Source of the DNA: Desulfobacteraceae bacterium
GTDB lineage: Bacteria > Desulfobacterota > Desulfobacteria > Desulfobacterales > Desulfobacteraceae
NCBI GenBank assembly: GCA_023140455.1
Contig: JAGLLQ010000142.1
Location: 1-5,995, forward strand
Length of the DNA: 5,995 nt
Direction of reading: 5' to 3'
Positions 1 through 5,995 of the stretch are shown here, one piece after another. The notes beneath the pieces were generated by a model. The model ran no database searches. It had not been told where the DNA came from and saw only the letters and a list, made by a program, of their open reading frames with translations. Position 1 is the first letter of the stretch, and each line of letters starts with the position of its first letter. The position numbers and the translations under genes are program-made.

Positions 1-150
1 GAAGAAGCTTTAAAAATGCATTATGGTACTTCTGAAGCAAGAAGTATCAGGGGAACAACAACAAAAGATGAAGATAAACTGCTTGAAAAAGAAGGCATCC
101 CAACAATTAAATTACCCCTCCATAAAAATTCAAAAGAAGATATGAACTAA
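1..150 (+). CDS. DUF1178 family protein, C-terminal part (5' end outside window)
   Basis: The reading frame is open from base 1 and ends at TAA 148-150, giving the last 49 residues of a protein. The tail reads EEALKMHYGTSEARSIRG followed by a stretch with KLLEKEGIP and IKLP. This is the typical ending of DUF1178 proteins: an F-A-EEA-x-x-MH-x-G segment, R-x-I-x-G, an acidic helix, then an L-x-EEGI-P-x-x-x-LP close. Family members are about 140-160 residues long with an N-terminal zinc-ribbon-like Cys pair, which would lie before this window. The function of the family is not established. The gene is convergent with the RND gene and the two stop codons overlap. An internal ATG at 16 is not a credible start because the family match begins before it. 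Confidence 0.85.
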   Translation, partial: EEALKMHYGTSEARSIRGTTTKDEDKLLEKEGIPTIKLPLHKNSKEDMN

Positions 151-159
151 ATCTTTTTT
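133..159. terminator. Possible weak bidirectional terminator over two convergent stops
   Basis: Bases 133-141 (AAAGAAGAT) can pair with 151-159 (ATCTTTTTT) through nine pairs including one G-T wobble, around a 9-nt loop that holds both stop codons. The A-rich left arm and T-rich right arm give a U-tract in either direction. The stem is very AT-rich with only one G-C pair, so it may not be functional. It is listed because the two genes leave no other room for a shared terminator. Confidence 0.25.
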
Positions 160-3100
160 GATGTTTCAATCAGGGTATAGAGTGCAGGAACCACAATCAA
201 TGTTAGAATTGTTGAAACCATAAGTCCGAAGATTACAACAATTGCCATGGATTTCCACCAGAGAGTTGATTCGCTTGTTAAAGATAACGCCATAACATGA
301 AAATCATAACTTATGCCAGTAACCATTGGTAAAAGCCCTAAAATGGTGGTTATTGCAGTAAGGATGACAGGCCTTAATCGTGTTGCTCCTCCTGAGATAA
401 CAGCTTGTGTAAGATCCATACCGCGGGCTCTGAGCTTGTTGATATAATCAATCAATACAATAGCATTATTAACAACAACACCTGCAAGAGATATAACCCC
501 AACCCCGGTCATGATTATTCCAAAAGGAAGTTTGAGGAAAAAAAGTCCTAAAAATGCTCCACCAAGGGAGAGAACAACAGATGTCAGGATAATTAACGGT
601 TGGGTAACAGAGTTAAAAAGCGTTACCAGTATGAGGAAAATAAACAATAAGGCTATGACAAATGCTTTGCTTAAGAATTTTTGAGCTTCTTGTTGCTCTT
701 CTCCTTCTCCGGTGATTTTAATATGATAGCCCGGAGGTAATTCAAGTTTTGCCAATAAAGGCTCTGCTTTTTTTCTTACTCCTGATCCGGTGACCTTTGT
801 TTTATCAATACTGGCACTTACCGTTACTACCCGGCTGTGATTTATTCTTACAATATCGCCAACACTACCGCTATATTCAATATCTGCAAGAGTGGTTAAT
901 GGAATTATTTCTCCGGTTGGAGTTGGTATCATCATTTTTTGGAGAATATCCACAACATTTCTATCTTCTTGGGAGAGTTTTACAACAATATCATATTCTT
1001 CATCTCCTTCATAATAAGTTGAAACGTCAAGCCCGTTATAAGCAGTCTTAATGGCAAAACCTATGGCGCTTGTTGTGAGCTTGAATAATGATGCTCTTTG
1101 CCTGTCTATATTTACTTTTATACTTGGAAGACCTTTTACATAATCATCTTTAATATCCTTAACATTGGGAATTTTTGAAAGCTCTGCTTTTATTTTATCT
1201 GCAATTTTGCCCAGAATCTCAAAGCTGTCACCTGATATTTCAATATTAATTGGAGGACCTGTTGGTGGCCCCTGGTCCTGTTCTTTCACAGTAATTGTTG
1301 CCCCGGAGATATTTTTTATCCGTGCTCTTAATGTATTTAAGTCATCATTTGTTGATGTTTTTCTGTCTTCATAATCGATAAATTGTATTCCTATATGATT
1401 CGGCAGATTTGAGCCAAATGAAAAACCTCCTCCTGAACCCTGAACAGCTTTAATGTATAGATGCTCTATATTGTTTATATCAGTTGGTGCCAAAAATGTT
1501 TCATTGTCAGCAGTTTTGTGTTCTTGAAGGGCCATTGCCTTCTTATAAAGTTCAGGTGTGAGGTCAGGATCATTATCAGTAATTCCTGACACAGCAATCT
1601 CTGTTTTACGGACAATTGAGTCAATATACTCAAGATCAACTCCTTCAGGAGGATCAATGTTTACATATACTGAAGTAGGATCTACTTTAGGGAAAAATTC
1701 CACAGGCTTTTCAATGCCAATACGTAAAAGCCACATCTGAACAAGTATGATCAGAATCAAAACAGCTGACAACAGTGTAACAATTTTATTATTCAGAACT
1801 GTTTTCATTATTTTTTCATACCAATTAAGGATGAACCCTTCTATTTTTATTGGTTCTTCGCCCCGGGCTGCAATTTTTTCAGCAAGATTTTTATCAACAT
1901 TTATTTCAGGGTTGTTTTTATCTATAGTTTTTGCTTTCATAAAAATGGCGCAAAGTGCCGGGCTTATAACTAAAGCTACAAATAGGCTTGATGAAAGAGT
2001 AATGACAAGCGTAATAGGGAGATATTTCATAAATTCTCCCATGATGCCGGGCCAGAAAATTAGAGGAATAAATGCTGCAATTGTTGTAAGGGTCGACCCA
2101 ATTACCGGCCATGCAACTTCACCTGTAGCTTTCATTGCAGCTTCAGTTTTTGGAATCCCTTGTTGAATATATCGGTATATATTTTCAATAATAACAATTG
2201 CATTATCAACAAGCATACCCAGCGCCAAAGTAAGTGAAAAGAGTACAACCATATTAAGAGTAATACCAAGAGCATACAGGCCTGCAAAGGAGAGGAGCAT
2301 TGAGAAAGGGATTGCAAGTCCGACCAGGAAAGCGTTTCGTATGCCTAAAGAGAATAATAGTACAAGAACAACCAGAATAAGGCCTGTAATTATATTGTTT
2401 TCGAGATCCGCTACCATCAGCCTTATCTCTTTGGTCTGATCCATAAGTTTTGCAGTTTTAGTGTTTTTAGGAAAGGTTTTTTTTGCTTCTTGAACTACTT
2501 TATCAACCTTTTCAGCAACTGCAATGATATTTTCGCCAACTCGTTTTTTAACTGAAATATTTACAGCATCAACACCAGCAAGTCTGGATTTGCTTGTAAT
2601 ATCCTTATTGCCATCAATGACAGTAGCAACATCTTTTAAATATACCGGATTCCCGTTATGGGTTGCTACAATAAGATGCAGTATCTCTTCAGGAGAGTCA
2701 AATTCTCCCGGGACCCGCATCAGATAACGTCCGTGGCCAAGGGTAATAGCACCTCCAGAGGTGTTCTGATTTTCACTTGAAATTGCGTCCTGAAGAGCAA
2801 GTATAGGTATTCTGAAATATGCAAGTTTGTCAGTATCAACCTCAACTCTGATTTCTCTTTCAACACCTCCGGTAACTTCTGCTTCAAGCACGCCGGGGAC
2901 TGCTTCAATATCATCGGCAAGATCGTCAGCAATCTTTTTTAGGATTCTTGCACCGCATTCTCCTGACAAAGTGTATATGACGATCGGCATATCTGAAAAG
3001 TTTACTTCAGAGACTGAAGGATCACTGTCAAGGTCACCGGGTAATTCCTGCTTTGCTTCATCTACTTTATCTTTGACCTTAGGCAGTACTTCGTCAATAT

Positions 3101-3398
3101 TTGTGCCTGGTGTAAACTCTATATTGATTTGAGAAAGACCTTCAGAGCTGACTGATGTGATGTTTTTAACACTATCAAGACCTTTTAGTTTTTTTTCAAT
3201 TTTTATTGTAATGCTGTTTTCAATATCAGTGGCAGAGACACCCCTATATTCAGTATTGACAAAAACATATGGAATGGTGATATCAGGAGAGCTTTCTCTT
3301 GGTAAAGTTATATAACAATATGTTCCTGTTAAAAAGATAATAAAAGCAAGCACAAGAACACTTGTCCGGTTTTTAACAGCATTATCTGAAATTATCAT
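147..3398 (-). CDS. RND-family efflux permease (AcrB/HAE-like)
   Basis: This is a 1083-residue inner-membrane, proton-driven export permease, the usual size for the family. One membrane helix lies near residues 13-32, a large periplasmic porter/docking region spans about 33-335, and TM2-TM6 span about 336-487. A cytoplasmic linker follows, then TM7 (about 539-558), a second periplasmic loop (about 559-905), and TM8-TM12 (about 908-1077). TM4 carries GMLVDNAIVIIENIYR, with the proton-relay aspartate at D398 followed by N399 where AcrB has a second Asp. TM10 has AGVVVNNAIVLIDYI, with N977 where AcrB has its relay lysine. The second loop holds GPPTGPPINIEISG (710-723), a hallmark of a large RND subgroup distinct from classical AcrB. 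There is no methionine-rich or CusA-like signature, so a heavy-metal pump is unlikely. The ATG overlaps the stop of the fusion-protein gene (ATGA, 3395-3398), implying translational coupling. The substrate is unknown; drugs, lipids or other amphiphiles are possible. Confidence 0.95.
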   Translation of the reverse strand: MIISDNAVKNRTSVLVLAFIIFLTGTYCYITLPRESSPDITIPYVFVNTEYRGVSATDIENSITIKIEKKLKGLDSVKNITSVSSEGLSQINIEFTPGTNIDEVLPKVKDKVDEAKQELPGDLDSDPSVSEVNFSDMPIVIYTLSGECGARILKKIADDLADDIEAVPGVLEAEVTGGVEREIRVEVDTDKLAYFRIPILALQDAISSENQNTSGGAITLGHGRYLMRVPGEFDSPEEILHLIVATHNGNPVYLKDVATVIDGNKDITSKSRLAGVDAVNISVKKRVGENIIAVAEKVDKVVQEAKKTFPKNTKTAKLMDQTKEIRLMVADLENNIITGLILVVLVLLFSLGIRNAFLVGLAIPFSMLLSFAGLYALGITLNMVVLFSLTLALGMLVDNAIVIIENIYRYIQQGIPKTEAAMKATGEVAWPVIGSTLTTIAAFIPLIFWPGIMGEFMKYLPITLVITLSSSLFVALVISPALCAIFMKAKTIDKNNPEINVDKNLAEKIAARGEEPIKIEGFILNWYEKIMKTVLNNKIVTLLSAVLILIILVQMWLLRIGIEKPVEFFPKVDPTSVYVNIDPPEGVDLEYIDSIVRKTEIAVSGITDNDPDLTPELYKKAMALQEHKTADNETFLAPTDINNIEHLYIKAVQGSGGGFSFGSNLPNHIGIQFIDYEDRKTSTNDDLNTLRARIKNISGATITVKEQDQGPPTGPPINIEISGDSFEILGKIADKIKAELSKIPNVKDIKDDYVKGLPSIKVNIDRQRASLFKLTTSAIGFAIKTAYNGLDVSTYYEGDEEYDIVVKLSQEDRNVVDILQKMMIPTPTGEIIPLTTLADIEYSGSVGDIVRINHSRVVTVSASIDKTKVTGSGVRKKAEPLLAKLELPPGYHIKITGEGEEQQEAQKFLSKAFVIALLFIFLILVTLFNSVTQPLIILTSVVLSLGGAFLGLFFLKLPFGIIMTGVGVISLAGVVVNNAIVLIDYINKLRARGMDLTQAVISGGATRLRPVILTAITTILGLLPMVTGISYDFHVMALSLTSESTLWWKSMAIVVIFGLMVSTILTLIVVPALYTLIETSKKI

Positions 3399-4510
3399 TT
3401 AGATAGTTCCTCCATGGACTGAACACTCTTTGTAACATTTACCTTTTCTTTATCAGAAATTAAGCGTTGTCCTACAACAACAACTTGATCATGAGGTTTT
3501 AACCCATCTTCAATCTGGATCCTCCATTTATCAAGAAATCCTTTTTTAACTTTTCTGAAATTTGCAACATTATTCTCAACAACATATACACCATCTACTC
3601 CATCTTTATTAACAAGTGAATACATGGGAACTGCAAGTCCGTTTTCAATATAATGTTTTACTATTTTTACCCTTGCAAACATGCCGGGAAGTATTTTGTT
3701 ATCAGAATTATCTACACTAATTTCAAGATTATAAAGGCGTGCAAAGTTATCAGTAGTGTTATAAAGATAATACCGTTTCCCCTTAAACTTCCTGTTTTTA
3801 AGAGCATCAATCGTAATATCAAATTCAGCAAGTTCTCTAATAACATCAACATCAGATTCAGGGATGCCTACTTCTATTTTTATTTTGTCTATCTGCAGAA
3901 TATTTGTAACAGGGTCACCAGAACTTAAAAAAGTTCCATTTTCAATGAATACTTTATCTGCAATGCCATCCATGGGTGAAATGATTGTGCAGCGGGTCAG
4001 ACTTAATTTTGCATTATCCATTGTGGCTTTTGCCTGCTTTACTGTTGCTGTTATATCATCAAGCTGGGATTGTGTAATAAATTTCTTTTTTTTAAGTGCA
4101 GTGAGTCGTTTTTGTGAAGATTTGGCTGCTTCAAAAGCTGCTACGGCAGCATTATATGAATTTTCATAATCTCTTTTATCAATTACCGCAAGTATATCTC
4201 CAACTTTTACATTGGTGCCCTCTGTTATTTTTTTTTCGACAATTTTACCACGTACCTCTGCAACAATAGTCAGAGATTTCCATGGCTTTGCACTGCCGGG
4301 CAGATTAATGGTTTCCTGAACAGGTGAAGGAATAACTTCCATGGTTATAACATTGGTTAATGCCCTTTTGATTTGAGAAGTATTCATTTCTTCCTGTTTT
4401 AGTGATTCTGCTTTTGATTTGACTAAGGCACCAAGTAGAATAATTGTTCCGAAAAGAATAAAAATGATCACTAAAGATGTTATTAGTCTCTTTTTTGTTT
4501 TTTGTTCCAT
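3395..4510 (-). CDS. RND efflux periplasmic adaptor (membrane fusion protein, AcrA/HlyD type)
   Basis: This 371-residue adaptor would link the RND permease to an outer-membrane channel. An N-terminal uncleaved anchor helix spans about residues 9-31; no lipobox Cys is present, so it is not an AcrA-type lipoprotein. Half-lipoyl segments lie at about 80-112 (EVRGKIVEKKITEGTNVKVG) and about 172-205 (CTIISPMDGIADKVF and following). They flank an alpha-helical hairpin at about 113-171. The hairpin tip has R135, L139 and T146 in the R-x3-L-x6-S/T spacing of TolC-docking adaptors such as AcrA (R-L-S). A beta-barrel follows at about 206-285, ending in LPGMFARVKI, the family signature, and then a membrane-proximal domain to about 360. 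The gene starts 15 nt after the MFS stop, and its stop shares four bases with the RND start. Confidence 0.95.
   Translation of the reverse strand: MEQKTKKRLITSLVIIFILFGTIILLGALVKSKAESLKQEEMNTSQIKRALTNVITMEVIPSPVQETINLPGSAKPWKSLTIVAEVRGKIVEKKITEGTNVKVGDILAVIDKRDYENSYNAAVAAFEAAKSSQKRLTALKKKKFITQSQLDDITATVKQAKATMDNAKLSLTRCTIISPMDGIADKVFIENGTFLSSGDPVTNILQIDKIKIEVGIPESDVDVIRELAEFDITIDALKNRKFKGKRYYLYNTTDNFARLYNLEISVDNSDNKILPGMFARVKIVKHYIENGLAVPMYSLVNKDGVDGVYVVENNVANFRKVKKGFLDKWRIQIEDGLKPHDQVVVVGQRLISDKEKVNVTKSVQSMEELSK
3409..3413 (-). promoter_or_regulatory. Ribosome binding site of the RND gene
   Basis: GGAGG on the minus strand lies 10 nt before the ATG at 3398-3396, inside the last codons of the fusion-protein gene. 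It supports this start and the coupled translation of the two genes. Confidence 0.75.
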
Positions 4511-4519
4511 TGTGTTGAA

Positions 4520-4525
4520 TCCTCT
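4520..4525 (-). promoter_or_regulatory. Ribosome binding site of the adaptor gene
   Basis: AGAGGA on the minus strand sits 9 nt before the ATG at 4510-4508 and directly follows the TAA stop of the MFS gene. Ribosomes ending the MFS gene would therefore be placed next to it, which supports one operon. Confidence 0.7.
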
Positions 4526-5800
4526 TTAGTCAGTCTTTTTATTAAAGTCTGTTATTATAGCAAAGTAAAAAATTATTAAAGTTAGTAAAATAGATATACT
4601 AAACATCAGTTTATATGCATCTTCCTGCATGTTCCCGAGCATATCAAGCATAATGCCGTAAAAGACAGGAAGGCCTGCGCCAAAAACCATTGTAAGAATC
4701 GGCGCCATTGCAAAGTATCCTGTGCTATCTTCTTTGTTTGAGAACATTTTTACAGCCGGTGAAAAAATAATGCTTCTTGTTCCTCTGCAAAAACCAAAAA
4801 GCAAACTTGCAACAAGAAATCCTGATAAATTGGGTATAAAGATGAGTATTAAAAGTCCTGCAATAGCAAGTATTTTTGTGCTTAGATATTTTTTTTTCAA
4901 GTCCATGAACCTCATGAAATCAAAAGGTCCAAATAAAAGATTCGCAACTATTGAACCCGCAGAGTAAACACCTACAAAGAGTCCGGCTGCTGTTGAAGCT
5001 TTTATACTGAAAAACTCAGTTGCATAAACAGCATAAAAGGAAATTGTAGTAATAACCACATAGTTATCTAAATCTCCTATAAGGAATTTTAAAAAGGCCT
5101 TATTTTTAAGGATTTCCAGAATTGTATTCTTAGTGTGTTTTGAAAAAGATTCACTATTTTTAAGAGCTTTTTTATCATTTGAAATTTCTTTAGTAAAAAG
5201 AAAACAAAAGGAACCTATTAAAAATAATAGACCCGCAATTAAAAAGATATATGCAGCACTGGATGTTGAAAATCCATATTTTTCAACTATTTTTAAGATT
5301 ATGAAACTGCTTAAAAGTTTTGCTAAGCCCTGCGCACCCATCATAATGCCAAACCCTGCAACATTCTTTTTTTCTGAAAAGATTTTTACAAGAAAATTAA
5401 GCCAGACAGGTAATGTAAGTCCTATACTCAAGGAGAATATAATATATGATAAAAAAAAGAGTATAAGTATATATGAAGGTGTTGTTACAAAAAAAAGAGA
5501 TATCCCGAAAAAAATAATTGCAAGAGATGATAAAATATGTAGATTTATTACAATCTTTTTTTTATGCGTGTGATTACGTGTAAGATAGCTGGATAAAAGC
5601 GGGAACGTGGATATACCTGTAATAAATATACATGGAACAAGTCCAATGACAAAATCAGATGCACCTAAAGCTTTTAAGAATATTTGAAGAAACGTTGATT
5701 CTAAAAGTATTGGAAAACCAAGCCCCCAGATAAATTCTACGAGGGAGACTGATGTTGCATTTCTTAAAAAATACTTATCTTTTATTATATCGTTGTTCAT
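4526..5800 (-). CDS. MFS transporter, 12 membrane helices, substrate unknown
   Basis: This 424-residue, strongly hydrophobic protein shows twelve likely membrane helices: about 18-42, 48-70, 82-104, 108-135, 145-172, 180-203, 238-262, 268-292, 305-325, 327-350, 362-385 and 395-418. A basic/polar central loop lies at 204-237, giving the 6+6 layout of major facilitator permeases. The N-terminal segment LKALGASDFVIGL (42-54) is typical of MFS helix 1-2 junctions. The TM2-TM3 loop (about 70-83, SSYLTRNHTHKKKIVI region) keeps the basic character of MFS motif A but lacks its usual Gly and Asp. Another conserved-looking loop is FCRGTRSIIFSPAVKMF (337-353). No subfamily or substrate is recognised. 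The ATG at 5800-5798 is the first start after an in-frame TAG about ten codons upstream, but it has no clear Shine-Dalgarno. It is the first gene of the operon with the adaptor and RND genes. Confidence 0.88.
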   Translation of the reverse strand: MNNDIIKDKYFLRNATSVSLVEFIWGLGFPILLESTFLQIFLKALGASDFVIGLVPCIFITGISTFPLLSSYLTRNHTHKKKIVINLHILSSLAIIFFGISLFFVTTPSYILILFFLSYIIFSLSIGLTLPVWLNFLVKIFSEKKNVAGFGIMMGAQGLAKLLSSFIILKIVEKYGFSTSSAAYIFLIAGLLFLIGSFCFLFTKEISNDKKALKNSESFSKHTKNTILEILKNKAFLKFLIGDLDNYVVITTISFYAVYATEFFSIKASTAAGLFVGVYSAGSIVANLLFGPFDFMRFMDLKKKYLSTKILAIAGLLILIFIPNLSGFLVASLLFGFCRGTRSIIFSPAVKMFSNKEDSTGYFAMAPILTMVFGAGLPVFYGIMLDMLGNMQEDAYKLMFSISILLTLIIFYFAIITDFNKKTD

Positions 5801-5831
5801 TAATATTATTGTTCTTACTAAGTGTTTCTAA

Positions 5832-5864
5832 ATTATAAATCTACCATAACAACAGCTGTCCTCA
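5832..5864 (-). promoter_or_regulatory. Candidate sigma-70 promoter of the transport operon
   Basis: A perfect -10 hexamer TATAAT lies on the minus strand at 5837-5832, about 31 nt before the MFS start. A -35 element is poor: AGGACA (minus strand, within 5864-5857) has the GACA part but a long 19-nt spacer. A weak -35 suits a regulated promoter. AT-rich background makes a chance TATAAT possible. Confidence 0.45.
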
Positions 5865-5912
5865 GGATATTCAATAGCAGAATATTTTTTCATGAGGACA
5901 AAACATGAGGAT
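5857..5912. repeat. Cluster of inverted and direct TCCTCA repeats, operator-like
   Basis: Plus-strand TGTCCTCA (5857-5864) is the exact reverse complement of TGAGGACA (5893-5900). Nested between them is a second inverted pair, ATATTC (5867-5872) and GAATAT (5880-5885), around a 7-nt loop. CATGAGGA occurs twice in tandem, at 5891-5898 and 5904-5911, with a 13-nt period. The cluster therefore holds three copies of one half-site, two direct and one inverted. The arm at 5857-5864 overlaps the -35 region of the candidate operon promoter, which suggests a repressor or activator site or a structured leader. The repeats are seen directly; the function is inferred. Confidence 0.5.
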
Positions 5913-5934
5913 AAAGTAGTTATTGTTTGAGAAA

Positions 5935-5946
5935 AGTCTATAGACT
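5935..5946 (-). terminator. Palindrome at the end of the upstream gene, weak terminator candidate
   Basis: AGTCTATAGACT is a perfect 12-nt palindrome overlapping the TAG stop of the right-edge gene. On the minus strand it is followed by TTTTCTC and preceded by AAAT, so a short AGTC/GACT stem with a TATA loop and a U-tract is possible. The stem is too short to be a convincing terminator alone; it could equally be a binding site. Confidence 0.25.
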
Positions 5947-5995
5947 ATTTAAACATCTCTTTTGCTGTCTCAACAATATTTTCTGAAGTAAAGCC
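5945..5995 (-). CDS. C-terminal end of an unidentified gene (5' end outside window)
   Basis: On the minus strand the frame from the window edge reads GFTSENIVETAKEMFK and then TAG (5947-5945). The codons and the amphipathic helix-like composition look like a real protein C-terminus, and the stop is followed by a noncoding region with a promoter for the next gene. Sixteen residues are too few to name a family. It has the same orientation as the transport operon and lies 144 nt upstream of the MFS start, so it is probably a separate transcription unit. The frame could also be open by chance. Confidence 0.4.
   Translation of the reverse strand, partial: GFTSENIVETAKEMFK

Noticed and set aside
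797..3132. Several open frames of 60-139 codons on the plus strand and in other minus-strand frames across the RND gene
   Set aside because: They lie wholly inside a well-matched RND gene, have odd composition and match no family pattern; they are shadows of its codon usage.
147..3398. Heavy-metal (CusA-type) RND pump
   Set aside because: The Met clusters and the CusA-type TM4 motif are absent; the GPPTGPPINIEISG segment and VDNAIVIIEN motif fit the organic-substrate type subgroup better.
3653..4169. Plus-strand open frames opposite the adaptor gene
   Set aside because: They are antisense to a clear adaptor gene whose domains run through the whole region, with no independent protein signature.
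4722..5573. Plus-strand open frames opposite the MFS gene
   Set aside because: They are antisense to a continuous 12-helix permease; the longest is Lys/Ile-rich as expected for the complement of hydrophobic AT-rich codons.
5852..5859. Perfect 8-nt palindrome ACAGCTGT
   Set aside because: It is short and unsupported by flanking symmetry; one such palindrome is expected by chance in a window of this size.
5867..5890. ATATTC/GAATAT hairpin followed by a T-run, as a plus-strand terminator
   Set aside because: The stem is only six mostly A-T pairs and no plus-strand gene ends nearby; it is better explained as part of the repeat cluster.
1..5995. tRNA or rRNA genes, CRISPR arrays, insertion sequences or phage attachment sites
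   Set aside because: No cloverleaf-like segments, regularly spaced repeats, transposase-like frames or flanking target duplications were seen; nearly all bases belong to the listed genes.

Overview
The window is AT-rich and densely coding, and it looks like a Gram-negative bacterial chromosome. A periplasm-spanning RND efflux system implies two membranes, and the left-edge gene belongs to the DUF1178 family, which is mainly proteobacterial. The low GC content together with this RND subtype would fit a Desulfobacterota (deltaproteobacterial) host, but that is a weak inference from style, not a measurement.

Layout from left to right: (1) 1-150, plus strand, the C-terminal 49 residues of a DUF1178-family protein whose start lies outside the window. 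(2) 147-5800, minus strand, a tightly packed three-gene transport operon. In transcription order it is an MFS permease (4526-5800), then after 15 nt an AcrA/HlyD-type membrane fusion protein (3395-4510), then with an ATGA 4-nt overlap an RND permease (147-3398). (3) 5801-5944, an intergenic region with a plausible promoter for the operon and a cluster of direct and inverted TCCTCA repeats that looks like an operator. (4) 5945-5995, minus strand, the last 16 codons of an unidentified upstream gene.

How the genes work together: the fusion protein and RND permease are a standard pair for proton-driven export across both membranes. The fusion protein hairpin tip keeps the R-x3-L-x6-S/T pattern known from TolC-docking adaptors, so a TolC-type outer-membrane channel is expected, but none is encoded here. 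The MFS permease transcribed first could bring substrate into the periplasm for the pump, act on a related compound independently, or simply be co-regulated. The substrate cannot be read from the sequence. No RNA genes, insertion sequences or CRISPR arrays are visible. I see no clear sign of a radically new system. The more unusual points are the MFS-MFP-RND gene set, the repeat cluster at its promoter and the 4-nt convergent overlap of stop codons at its far end.
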